In this document: positions 16,603-25,308 of the stretch, piece by piece | Numbering within the stretch: position 1 is the first letter of the stretch | Layout: the number at the start of each line of letters is the position of its first letter | DNA from: Paenibacillaceae bacterium | GTDB taxonomy: Bacteria > Bacillota > Bacilli > Paenibacillales > Paenibacillaceae | Assembly: GCA_004134985.1 (NCBI GenBank) | Contig: REGQ01000005.1 | Span: 124,001 to 188,000, forward strand | Length of the DNA: 64,000 bases | Direction of reading: 5' to 3' | Translations under genes and position numbers: made by a program | The notes under the pieces: generated by a model | Databases searched by the model: none | What the model was told of the DNA's origin: nothing | Seen by the model: only the letters and a program-made list of their open reading frames with translations

Positions 16603-18249
16603 ATGTATAAGGTGCTGCTTGTGGATGATGAAGTGGATGTCAGAGAAGGGCTTCTTCAGGAAATGGACTGGGAAGCTTGCGGATTTATCGTTTCGGGTAC
16701 AGCGGAGAACGGGCAGGAAGCGTTGGAGCTTGCGGAAAACGTGGAACCTGATGTTGTCATTACAGACATCAGCATGCCTTTCATGACCGGTCTGGAGTTG
16801 GCTGAACGGCTGAGGGAGCGCAATCCGCTGTTGAAGCTGGTTATTCTCACTGGCTATGACGAATTTGATTATGCCCGTCAGGCTGTCAGGCTGAACGTGG
16901 ATGAATATTTGCTCAAGCCCTTCTCCGCAGATACGCTTCAGGAACTGCTGCTCCGCATCAGGCGGACGATTGAAGAGGAGATGTCGCGGCGCGAGGATAT
17001 CAGGCGGCTGCAGGAGCATTATCGGACGAGCCTGCCGATGCTTGGCGAATCATTCCTTGCCTCATTGCTTACCCGCAAGCTTCCTAAAGCAGCGATCCTT
17101 GAGAAAGCGAGAAGCTACGGCCTTCAGCTATCCGGCAGTGCCTATGTGGTGGCTGTCGCAGCGCTTCATCCTCCGGAAGAGGAGCCTTCTCCAGGTCCGG
17201 GGCAATCGCTCAGAGCTTCGGGCGATGTTGATTTAATGCTGCACGCCATGCTGAATATTGCCAGGGAAATGTGGGAGGCGCAGCAGCTTGGAAGCGTTTT
17301 TATTCATCAGGGCAATCTTGTGCTGATGGCGGCAGGCGAAGGAGATGCTGCTTGGCACTGCCGGCTGCATGATACGCTGGAAAATGTACTGCGCAGCATT
17401 GACCACTTCCTGAAGCTGCCGGTTACCATTGGCGTAGGCTCAGTGGCGGCAGATGCTTCCCATTTGAAAAATTCGTTTACCGATGCGCTGTTGGCGCTGG
17501 ATTACCGGCTTTTGCTTGGCTCCGGCAAAGTAATAGATATAAGGGATGTGGAAAACCGGGATTGCGAGAAGCTTCGGCTGGACGAATTGAAGGAGCAGGC
17601 GCTCATTCGCAGTTTGAAAGTTGGAACGGCGGAGGAACTTCACGGAGCCGTTAACGCGATTTTTGCAGAGCTTCATGAATCATCGTATGCCTACAGTGAT
17701 ATGCAGGTTTACTTGCTGGAGGTCGTCACTGCCGTGCTGCGTACGGCCAAGGATGCCGGGGTTCAGCTCGATGGACTGTTTGGCGCAGGCTTTCAATTGC
17801 ATACGGAAATGTTCAAATATGCGGGGATTCATGAGATGCAAGCAGGTTTTACTGATTTATGTTCCCGGATCATGCGGCATATTGCCAGCCATCGGCAATT
17901 TGCCTACAAGGAGCTAGTTGAGAAAGCGATCCGTTATACGAAGGAAAATTATATGGACCCGGCATTGTCCATTCAGAAAGTGTGTGCCCACCTTCACATT
18001 AGCGCGGGTTATTTCAGCGGTGTATTCAAGAAGGAAGTCCGTGTGACGTATGGTCAATATTTGATGGGCATACGGATGGAAGCGGCGAAGGATCAGCTTC
18101 GCTCTACGGAGCTCAAAGCATTCGAGATTGCGGAGAGAGTCGGATTCGCTGATCCTAATTATTTCAGCTTTTGCTTTAAAAAGGGTGTCGGCGTGTCCCC
18201 GAAGGAGTATCGCAGCCGCAGCGCTTCCGAGGAGTCCGTGCGCCCATGA
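16603..18249 (+). CDS. Response regulator with AraC DNA-binding domain (YesN-like), module 1
   Basis: 548 residues from ATG 16603 (AAGGA nine bases upstream; the GTG two codons earlier is too close to it). Receiver domain at 1-120 with DDE at 8-10, phosphoacceptor Asp55 (VITDISMP) and LKPFS. A middle regulatory segment of about 270 residues follows, then an AraC helix-turn-helix pair at the C-terminus (IQKVCAHLHISAGYFSGVFKKE; FEIAERVGFADPNYFSFCFKKG). Its stop overlaps the start of the kinase gene by ATGA, so the two are a cognate pair. With the downstream sugar-binding lipoprotein and MglBAC importer, it probably activates this locus and perhaps the giant GH3 gene. Confidence 0.92.
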   Translation: MYKVLLVDDEVDVREGLLQEMDWEACGFIVSGTAENGQEALELAENVEPDVVITDISMPFMTGLELAERLRERNPLLKLVILTGYDEFDYARQAVRLNVDEYLLKPFSADTLQELLLRIRRTIEEEMSRREDIRRLQEHYRTSLPMLGESFLASLLTRKLPKAAILEKARSYGLQLSGSAYVVAVAALHPPEEEPSPGPGQSLRASGDVDLMLHAMLNIAREMWEAQQLGSVFIHQGNLVLMAAGEGDAAWHCRLHDTLENVLRSIDHFLKLPVTIGVGSVAADASHLKNSFTDALLALDYRLLLGSGKVIDIRDVENRDCEKLRLDELKEQALIRSLKVGTAEELHGAVNAIFAELHESSYAYSDMQVYLLEVVTAVLRTAKDAGVQLDGLFGAGFQLHTEMFKYAGIHEMQAGFTDLCSRIMRHIASHRQFAYKELVEKAIRYTKENYMDPALSIQKVCAHLHISAGYFSGVFKKEVRVTYGQYLMGIRMEAAKDQLRSTELKAFEIAERVGFADPNYFSFCFKKGVGVSPKEYRSRSASEESVRP

Positions 18250-20072
18250 GCAACGCTTTTGCGCGACTCATCGGGTGGGTGCGGCAAGGCGTGAACAAGC
18301 TTGGGAGCAGGAGCATCAAGTCGATTATATTATGGTCATTTTCGGCGTTTATTCTCATTATCGTCATCATGGTAGCCGTGCTGCTGTACAACAAATTTTC
18401 GCTGGCCGCTGAGAAGAACGTTACGCTCAGCACGGAGCAGATCGTTGATTCCGTTGGTTATAATCTGGCAGACTACGCTGACGGAATGGCGCAATTGTAC
18501 AAGGCGATTGAAGAACATATGCTGGCCGAGGGAGAGTGGGCGGGCGACCAGGTAACGAAACAACTGGACATTATTATGAGCAGCCGGGACGATATCGTCT
18601 CAATCGCCTTGTTCAATGAGCAGGGAGAACTGCTTCGCAACCATCCTGCAGTGCCGATCAAAGACAGCGCGCGGGTAACCGAGCAGAGCTGGTTTCATTC
18701 TGCCTTGCGCGTATCCAATCACCTCAGCTTTTCACTGCCGCATGTGCAAAACTTGAGCGGCAGCCCCTATAAGTGGGTCGTATCCATGAGTAAAGGCATA
18801 ACGGTACAGCATAACGGCGAGCCGATGTACGTTGTATTGCTGGTTGATATCAATTTCAAGAAAATAGATGAGCTGAGCAGCCGAGTCAGTCTGGGCAAGC
18901 GGGGATATGTGTACATCATTGATGAGGGAGCAGGCAATATCGTCTATCATCCGCAGCAGCAGTTAATCTACATGGGACTTCGCAATGAAAGTGTTGAAAA
19001 GGCGCTTGTCACCCCAGGCAGTTATATCGATAATGTGGCCGGGGCCAAACGGCTTAACACCGTGAAATCGGTGGACAATATCGGCTGGAAGGTCGTTGGA
19101 GTTTCCTATCTGGATGAGATTATGACAACGCGGGAAGAAGTCAACAGCTATATGGTGCAGGTTGTCGGGGTTGTGTTCATATTGGCCTTTCACGTATCGA
19201 TTTTGCTAGCCTCTATGCTGACAAGGCCGATCCGGCGAATGGGCGCGACCATGAAGGCAGTGGAGCGGGGCGACTTTGATGTGATGCTCCCATTGAAGGG
19301 TCCGCTGGAAGTCATTCAATTATCCAGCCGTTTTAACCTGATGGTCGACAAAATTCGTTTGTTAATGAATCAGATCATTATTGAGCAGGAATCCAAGCGG
19401 AAATATGAGCTGGAGGCGCTGCAAGCACAAATTAATCCTCATTTTTTGTACAATACGCTCAATTCCGTTGTCCGCATGGTAGGCATGAGCAAAAAAGAAG
19501 AAATAATTACGATGATTACTTCATTGTCCAAACTGTTCCGCATTAGCTTAAGCAAGGGAAGAAGGACGATTGCCGTAAGCGAGGAGCTGGAGCATGCCCG
19601 GCATTATTTGACGATTCAGCAAATGCGCTTCAAGAGAAAGTTTCAATTTTCCATTGATGCGGATGAAGAAGCGCTGACCGGCTATACGTTAAAGCTGGTG
19701 CTGCAGCCGCTAATCGAAAACGCGATTATTCACGGTATCGAATATTTGGTGGACGAAGGTATGATTCAGGTTAGCGCCCGAATCGAAGGAGACTTCTTGT
19801 TGATGGAAGTGGCGGATAACGGCGTTGGCATGACGGAGCAGCAGTTGCAGGCGCTGTTCGAAGAATCGCGTCCAGCCGATGAATTAGCGTCGGCAGGTAA
19901 TGGCGGCTCCGGGGTCGCTGTGCGCAATGTCCATGACAGAATACAGCTCTACTATGGAGAAAATTACGGGTTGTCTTACGAAAGCGAACGGGAAGAAGGG
20001 ACGACAGCCCGCATACGCCTGCCTTTCATTCGGCAAGAGGAAGGAGACGAGGGGCATGAGGATGAGGGATAA
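18246..20072 (+). CDS. Sensor histidine kinase (YesM-like), module 1
   Basis: 608 residues. Membrane helix about 25-48, an extracellular Cache-type sensor domain (about 60-290; includes VDINFKKIDELSSR and GYVYIIDEGAGNIVYHP), second helix about 300-322, HAMP, then a His_kinase domain with phosphoacceptor His399 in INPHFLYNTLNSV and a HATPase (VLQPLIENAIIHG; EVADNGVGM). YesM-class kinases of this build phosphorylate AraC-type regulators, here the protein at 16603, with which it is translationally coupled. Its last 17 bases overlap the start of the binding lipoprotein gene at 20056, suggesting that protein feeds the sensor. Confidence 0.92.
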   Translation: MSNAFARLIGWVRQGVNKLGSRSIKSIILWSFSAFILIIVIMVAVLLYNKFSLAAEKNVTLSTEQIVDSVGYNLADYADGMAQLYKAIEEHMLAEGEWAGDQVTKQLDIIMSSRDDIVSIALFNEQGELLRNHPAVPIKDSARVTEQSWFHSALRVSNHLSFSLPHVQNLSGSPYKWVVSMSKGITVQHNGEPMYVVLLVDINFKKIDELSSRVSLGKRGYVYIIDEGAGNIVYHPQQQLIYMGLRNESVEKALVTPGSYIDNVAGAKRLNTVKSVDNIGWKVVGVSYLDEIMTTREEVNSYMVQVVGVVFILAFHVSILLASMLTRPIRRMGATMKAVERGDFDVMLPLKGPLEVIQLSSRFNLMVDKIRLLMNQIIIEQESKRKYELEALQAQINPHFLYNTLNSVVRMVGMSKKEEIITMITSLSKLFRISLSKGRRTIAVSEELEHARHYLTIQQMRFKRKFQFSIDADEEALTGYTLKLVLQPLIENAIIHGIEYLVDEGMIQVSARIEGDFLLMEVADNGVGMTEQQLQALFEESRPADELASAGNGGSGVAVRNVHDRIQLYYGENYGLSYESEREEGTTARIRLPFIRQEEGDEGHEDEG

Positions 20073-21057
20073 ACGAACAGCGGGTCTGCGCAATCTGTTT
20101 GCAGCGTGCGTGGTGGCACTGCATGCGGCGGCATTGACAGGCTGTACTGCGACGCCTGCCGTAATGACGGAGGAGCCGGCTGTTCCCCGCCGGATCGCGC
20201 TCGTTGCGCCCGTCCATGCAGGGGAGCAGGGGGAAGCGATGCGAATCGGAGCCGAAGCGGCAGCCAAGGAGTTCGGACTGGAGCTGGACTATGTGTCGTT
20301 TCGTTCAGAGGATGATGCTGCGGAGCAGCTTGCGGCAGCGTTCCGTCTGCTGGATGAGGGAGCGGCTGCACTGTTGATCGATCCTGCAGATGAGGACACG
20401 CTGCGGAAAATTGGCGCTTATGGGGCGGAACGGAGTATTTCGGTCATTGCGCTGAACGATGAGCGGACGCCACGCGGCGTCGAAGGGGCGATTGCGATCA
20501 ACAATGAGGAAGCTGGACGCAAAGCGGGGAAAGCGCTGGCGGAGCTGTTGGAGGGACGCGGCATCGTGGCATTATTAAAGTCCGAAAGACACGACCCGAG
20601 TTTGATTCTGCGGGAGCAGGGCATTCGGGAAGTGCTGAAGCAATACCCATCCATTCAATTGCGCGAGGGTTCCGTGTGCGGCAACCGAAGGGATGGGTGC
20701 ATGGTAGCTGCCAAAAGTATGCTGGATGGAGCAGTGCTGGACGGTGCTATTGCTTTGCAGTCCGTGGCTTCGCTTGGCTTAGCCGACGAGGTCATGCGTC
20801 GAAAATGGGGGCTGGATTTCAAGGTGGTGGCATTCGGCAGTGAGCGGGAGCAGTTGGAATTGCTGCAGGAGGGCATTATTCATCAGCTGGTTGTGCAAAA
20901 CGATTTCAGCACCGGATATATCGGAGTGGAGCAGGCCGCTGCGCTGTTGTCCGGGGAATCGATTGGAAAGCCGACACTGCTTGAGACCAAGGTGGTTAAC
21001 GCGGACAATATGTTCTGGATGAACAATCAGAAGTTGCTGTTTCCCTTTGTCCATTAA
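20056..21057 (+). CDS. Sugar-binding lipoprotein, ribose/galactose-binding (LacI/RbsB) fold, possible sensor
   Basis: 333 residues from ATG 20056, inside the end of the kinase gene; GGAG lies nine bases upstream. Lipoprotein signal with LTGC (Cys30). The mature part is a type I periplasmic-binding fold: RIALVAPVHAGEQGEAMRIG, INNEEAGRKAGKALAELL, LDGAIALQSVASLGLADEV, VVAFGSEREQLELLQEG, IGVEQAAALLSG. There is no permease between it and the kinase, whereas a separate binding protein (21220) precedes the MglA/MglC genes. This suggests that it presents a sugar to the kinase rather than to the importer, as reported for some LytS/YesM-type sugar sensors. That role is inference. Confidence 0.8.
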   Translation: MRMRDKRTAGLRNLFAACVVALHAAALTGCTATPAVMTEEPAVPRRIALVAPVHAGEQGEAMRIGAEAAAKEFGLELDYVSFRSEDDAAEQLAAAFRLLDEGAAALLIDPADEDTLRKIGAYGAERSISVIALNDERTPRGVEGAIAINNEEAGRKAGKALAELLEGRGIVALLKSERHDPSLILREQGIREVLKQYPSIQLREGSVCGNRRDGCMVAAKSMLDGAVLDGAIALQSVASLGLADEVMRRKWGLDFKVVAFGSEREQLELLQEGIIHQLVVQNDFSTGYIGVEQAAALLSGESIGKPTLLETKVVNADNMFWMNNQKLLFPFVH

Positions 21058-21219
21058 ATGCTGACCACAAGCACTATCGAATATTAATGAGAATTTTGAT
21101 AGAAGACAGGAGAATCTTGTATTCGAAAGCAAGCCGGTTGATCGCATAATAACGTTAGAAGCGATATCGGATTCCGCTCCGGGTTCGCATTCACAACTTT
21201 ACTAAAAGGGGTGCCAGTA

Positions 21220-22239
21220 ATGAAGAAAAAATGGATGCTTGCCCTTATGGCGTGCGTCATGTTGACCACAGCGGCCTGCAGCAGCGGCGGCGGCAAATCG
21301 GGCGGGGGAGAATCGAAAATCGGTGTAGCTATTTACAAATTCGATGACACGTTCATGACAGGGGTGCGCAATGCGATGACTGCCGCAGCGAGCGGCAAGG
21401 CAGAGCTGGACGTCGTTGACAGCCAAAATGCACAAACGACACAAAACGAGAAGATCGACCTGTTCATCTCCAAGAAGTATAAGGCGATGATCGTTAACCC
21501 CGTCGATCGGACAGCTGCCGGAGTTATTATCGACAAAGCGAAAAAGGCCAAAACACCTGTCGTATTCCTAAACCGCGAGCCGCTTGCAGAGGACATGAAC
21601 AAGTGGGATAAAGTGTACTACGTAGGCGCCAAGGCGGAAGAGTCTGGCACCATTTCGGGTCAACTGCTCGTCGATTACTGGAAGGCGAATCAAGGCGCTG
21701 ACAAGAACGGCGACGGCAAACTTCAGTACGTTATGCTGCAAGGCGAGCCAGGTCACCAGGATGCGGAGCTGAGATCGAAGTTTTCTGTACAGGCGATTCA
21801 GGATGCTGGCATTGACGTAGAAGCACTGGCCGTTGACACGGCGATGTGGGATCGGGTAAAAGGTCAGGAAAAAATGCAGGCCTTCCTCGCGCAGTTTGGC
21901 GACAAAATCGAAGCGGTGCTGGCTAACAACGACGATATGGCGCTCGGCGCGATCGAAGCGTTGAAAGCGGCCGGTTATTTCACAGGCGACAAGTTTATTC
22001 CGGTTATCGGCGTAGACGCCACAGCTCCGGCAATTCAGGCGCTCCAGGACGGCACGCTGCTCGGAACCGTATTGAATGATGCCAAAAACCAGGGTTCTGC
22101 AGCTGTTGCCATAGCAGATGTACTGGCCAAAGGGGAAACACCGACCAAGGAGAACACCGGTTACGATATTAGCGATGGCAAGTATGTCTGGATCTCCTAC
22201 AAAAAAATCACCAAAGATAACATAGCAGACGCACAATAA
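21220..22239 (+). CDS. mglB: Galactose/methyl-galactoside-type ABC substrate-binding lipoprotein
   Basis: 339 residues from ATG 21220 (AAAGGGG upstream; an upstream GTG is less likely). Lipobox LTTAAC, Cys20. The fold matches MglB: KIGVAIYKFDDTFMTGVRNAM, VNPVDRTAAGVIIDKAKKA, VVFLNREPL, YVGAKAEESG, IEAVLANNDDMALGAIEAL, VIGVDATAPAIQAL. It contains a calcium-loop-like DKNGDGKLQYVMLQGEPGHQD stretch, the site where galactose-binding proteins bind Ca2+. The next two genes are the matching ATPase and permease. Glucose or galactose released at the cell surface by GH enzymes is a plausible ligand. Confidence 0.88.
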   Translation: MKKKWMLALMACVMLTTAACSSGGGKSGGGESKIGVAIYKFDDTFMTGVRNAMTAAASGKAELDVVDSQNAQTTQNEKIDLFISKKYKAMIVNPVDRTAAGVIIDKAKKAKTPVVFLNREPLAEDMNKWDKVYYVGAKAEESGTISGQLLVDYWKANQGADKNGDGKLQYVMLQGEPGHQDAELRSKFSVQAIQDAGIDVEALAVDTAMWDRVKGQEKMQAFLAQFGDKIEAVLANNDDMALGAIEALKAAGYFTGDKFIPVIGVDATAPAIQALQDGTLLGTVLNDAKNQGSAAVAIADVLAKGETPTKENTGYDISDGKYVWISYKKITKDNIADAQ

Positions 22240-22251
22240 CACCCATGGATG

Positions 22252-22284
22252 AAGGGGGCGACGGCATGCCATGCGTTGCCCCTT
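22252..22284 (+). other. Intercistronic hairpin between mglB and mglA
   Basis: AAGGGG-CGACG pairs with CGTTG-CCCCTT (one bulged G) around GCATGCCATG, followed by TTGTTTAA. The position suggests partial termination or mRNA stabilisation, giving more binding protein than ATPase. The 120 bp from here to the mglA start hold nothing else evident. Confidence 0.5.
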
Positions 22285-22404
22285 GTTTAATGACAAGAAC
22301 GGATAAAATCAGTCTAGAAATGGGATTACATTCTCTGCGAAACGAACACTTCCTGGGCAAAGGAAGGCGAGGCCGTTACGCTCGGGAAAAATGGAGGGAT
22401 GGCT

Positions 22405-23928
22405 ATGACATTAGCTTTGGAGATGCGCGGGATATCCAAGGCATTCCCCGGCGTGCAGGCGCTGAGTGATGTGTCGTTGAAAGTCAGGCGCGGTACGGTT
22501 CATGCGCTCATGGGCGAAAACGGTGCAGGGAAGTCGACGCTGATGAAATGTCTGTTCGGCATTTATAAGCCGGATCAGGGCGAAATTTATATTCAGGACG
22601 TCAAGGCGAATATCAACAATTCCGGGGATGCGATTGCCCACGGCATTTCCATGATTCATCAGGAGCTGCATCCCGTTCAGCACCGCAGCGTTATGGAAAA
22701 TCTGTGGCTGGGACGCTTTCCGATGCGGGTTAAGATGTTCGTTAATCATACGAAAATGCTGCAAGACACCGTAAGACTGCTTCGCGAGCTTGAGATTGAC
22801 ATCGACCCGCGCGTCAGAACGGGAACATTGTCCGTATCGAAAATACAGCTGCTTGAAATCGCAAAAGCGGTTTCTTACGACGCCAAGGTAATCGTAATGG
22901 ACGAACCAACCTCCTCATTGACCGCAATCGAGGTGGAACAGCTGTTCACGATCATCAACAAACTGCGTGATCGCGGGGTATCCATTATTTATATTTCCCA
23001 TAAAATGGAAGAGATACTGCGAATTTCGGATGACGTTACGATTATGAGGGATGGCTGCTATATCGGCACTTGGCCGGCGGAGGAACTAACGACGGATCTG
23101 ATCATTACGAAGATGGTCGGACGGGAATTAAAGGAACGGTTCCCGGAACGGACGCATACGCCGGGCGAGGTTGCGATGAGGGTGGAGGGGTTATGCTCGA
23201 CAAATCCCAAGTCGTTTCGCCAAGTTTCCTTCGATCTGCGGAAAGGAGAAATATTGGGGCTAGGCGGATTGGTAGGTTCGCAGCGTACGGAGCTGGTGGA
23301 GGCGCTGTTTGGGCTGCGCAAGCTTGCGTCCGGCACGATATCGATTGATGGCAAAAGGGTGCAGATCAAATCGCCTTCCGACGCCAAACTGCATAATATG
23401 GCGCTGCTGACGGAGGAACGTCGCGTGACCGGTATTTTTCCTGTCTTGTCCGTATATGAGAATACGATTATTGCCAACCTGGGCCGATACCGGAACCGGA
23501 TTGGATTGTTGAATGAGCGTATGGGCCGTGTGGAGGCTCAGCAAAGTGTAGAAAAGCTGCGCACGAAGACGCCGAACGTTCAGACGATGATTCGCAATTT
23601 GTCGGGCGGCAATCAGCAGAAGGTGCTGCTGGCACGCTGGCTGCTGACAGAGCCCGAAATACTGCTGCTGGATGAACCGACGCGCGGCATAGACGTAGGA
23701 GCCAAATATGAGATCTACACTCTTATCGCAAACCTTGCCAAGCAAGGGAAGAGCATCTTGATGATTTCATCGGAAATGCCAGAATTGCTCGGCATGTCGG
23801 ATCGGATTATGGTCATGAGCGAAGGACGGCTGACAGGTATTGTGGAGGGTTCCAAAGCAACAGAACAGGACATTATGCGGCTGGCGGCAAATCAGCCGGC
23901 AACGGAATCAAGGGAGGAGACGGGATGA
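22405..23928 (+). CDS. mglA: Sugar ABC transporter ATP-binding protein with two ABC domains (MglA-like)
   Basis: 507 residues from ATG 22405 (GGAGG at 22393-22397; an ATG six bases upstream is too close). Two ABC domains: first with Walker A GENGAGKS at 37-44, SVSKIQLLEIAKAVSY in the signature position and Walker B VIVMDEPTSSL; second with the degenerate nucleotide loop GLGGLVGSQRTELVEALFG, signature LSGGNQQKVLLARWLL and ILLLDEPTRGIDVG. This is the double-ABC build of the MglA/RbsA/XylG class. The next gene overlaps it by ATGA. Confidence 0.93.
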   Translation: MTLALEMRGISKAFPGVQALSDVSLKVRRGTVHALMGENGAGKSTLMKCLFGIYKPDQGEIYIQDVKANINNSGDAIAHGISMIHQELHPVQHRSVMENLWLGRFPMRVKMFVNHTKMLQDTVRLLRELEIDIDPRVRTGTLSVSKIQLLEIAKAVSYDAKVIVMDEPTSSLTAIEVEQLFTIINKLRDRGVSIIYISHKMEEILRISDDVTIMRDGCYIGTWPAEELTTDLIITKMVGRELKERFPERTHTPGEVAMRVEGLCSTNPKSFRQVSFDLRKGEILGLGGLVGSQRTELVEALFGLRKLASGTISIDGKRVQIKSPSDAKLHNMALLTEERRVTGIFPVLSVYENTIIANLGRYRNRIGLLNERMGRVEAQQSVEKLRTKTPNVQTMIRNLSGGNQQKVLLARWLLTEPEILLLDEPTRGIDVGAKYEIYTLIANLAKQGKSILMISSEMPELLGMSDRIMVMSEGRLTGIVEGSKATEQDIMRLAANQPATESREETG

Positions 23929-24944
23929 ACACCGAGACGGTCTTCAAAGTTAAAAATTATTTAACACAAAGAGCTATATTTGTCGTATTGATCGTACTTG
24001 TGGTCGGGATTGCAATTGCTGACCCTGGATTTCTAGCATTTTCTACGCTCCGGGATATTTTCCATCAATCCTCCACCCGGCTGATTATCGCGCTTGGTGC
24101 AGCATTTATCTTAATTACGGGCGGTGTCGACTTATCTGCGGGTCGCGTTGTGGGCTTGACAGCGGTCGTATCGGCTTCCATGCTGCAGACGGAAGAATAC
24201 GCCAATCGTTTCTTTCCTGATCTGCCGCAAATATCAGTCTGGTACCCTGTTATCATCGGTATTTTGGCCGGTCTGGTTGTCGGTCTGATCAATGGGATCA
24301 TTGTCGCAAAACTCCACGTTCCGCCGTTTATTGCTACACTTGGGACGATGGTCGGCATCTATGGCGTCAACTCGATCTATTTCAATACAGAGCCGAACCA
24401 ATCGCAGCCGATTGGCGGATTGAGGGAGGATTTTACGAAGTGGGGCTCCGGTTACTTTGATTTGGGTGGCGGCTACACGATTCCGTATATTATTCTGATC
24501 GCGGTTTCCGTTGCTTTTATCTGCTGGGTCATCTTCAACAAGACGAGGCTTGGCAAGAATATGTATGCCATCGGCGGCAATGTGCAGGCAGCACATGTAT
24601 CCGGCATTAAAGTGGCGCGCAATCTGATCGCCATCTATGCGATATCTGGCGCGCTCTATGGACTTGCCGGGGTGCTGGAAGCGGCGCGCACGGGCGGGGC
24701 AACAAACAATTACGGCAATATGTATGAGCTTGATGCGATCGCGGCATGTGTAGTAGGCGGTGTGTCCACGGCGGGCGGCATCGGTACGGTGCCGGGCGTT
24801 ATGGCAGGCGTACTCATTTTCGGCGTCATCAATTATGGCTTGACGTTCATTGGTGTCAGTCCCTACTGGCAGTTGATTATTAAAGGACTGATCATCGTTG
24901 CTGCCGTCGCGTTTGATATTCGCAAATATGTAGCGAAGAAATAG
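23925..24944 (+). CDS. mglC: Sugar ABC transporter permease (MglC/RbsC-like)
   Basis: 339 residues, about ten membrane segments. ALGAAFILITGGVDLSAGRVVG near residue 60 is the hallmark of the RbsC/MglC/XylH permeases; NGIIVAKLHVPPFIATLGTM and GGVSTAGGIGTVPGVMAGVL continue the family pattern. Coupled to mglA by overlapping ATGA. It is the last gene of the operon; a hairpin terminator follows 78 bp later. Confidence 0.93.
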   Translation: MNTETVFKVKNYLTQRAIFVVLIVLVVGIAIADPGFLAFSTLRDIFHQSSTRLIIALGAAFILITGGVDLSAGRVVGLTAVVSASMLQTEEYANRFFPDLPQISVWYPVIIGILAGLVVGLINGIIVAKLHVPPFIATLGTMVGIYGVNSIYFNTEPNQSQPIGGLREDFTKWGSGYFDLGGGYTIPYIILIAVSVAFICWVIFNKTRLGKNMYAIGGNVQAAHVSGIKVARNLIAIYAISGALYGLAGVLEAARTGGATNNYGNMYELDAIAACVVGGVSTAGGIGTVPGVMAGVLIFGVINYGLTFIGVSPYWQLIIKGLIIVAAVAFDIRKYVAKK

Positions 24945-25308
24945 GCCAGCTATAGCTGCTGCGATCCGCAGCGGACAGCACGGAAGTCTATAAGGCTCTT
25001 CCTGAGGACAAGAACTCGACGAATCAGCTTCCCATGCGGTGAAGCTGATTTTGGCATTTCAAAAAGAAAAGCGATCGAAACTTACATATGAGTATATTCA
25101 ATGAAAATACGAGGATTTTCTATTCTAGGAGACAATGCCAAGTGCTAGTATAGGGATGAATTAATAACGAATAGGAGAGTTAGGAGGGATTGGCGTCATG
25201 TAGCAGACGGCTTGCGGGAGCGCAAAGTTGTTTTCCATTTTATTAACGCTTCACTTCTGTTTTATCCTGTTTTGTATTTGAAATGTACATAAAGGATGGT
25301 GAGAAGGA
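24945..25308. other. Intergenic region between the sugar importer and the giant GH3 gene
   Basis: Contains the importer terminator at 25022. The rest (to 25308) is AT-rich with a small TTGCG-GGAG-CGCAA hairpin near 25212. No clear sigma-A promoter with correct spacing was found; the GH3 binding site (AGAAGGA) ends just before its ATG. Confidence 0.4.
25022..25054 (+). terminator. Rho-independent terminator after mglC
   Basis: AATCAGCTTC pairs with GAAGCTGATT, followed by TTGG; a ten-base perfect stem with a nine-base loop. Confidence 0.7.
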
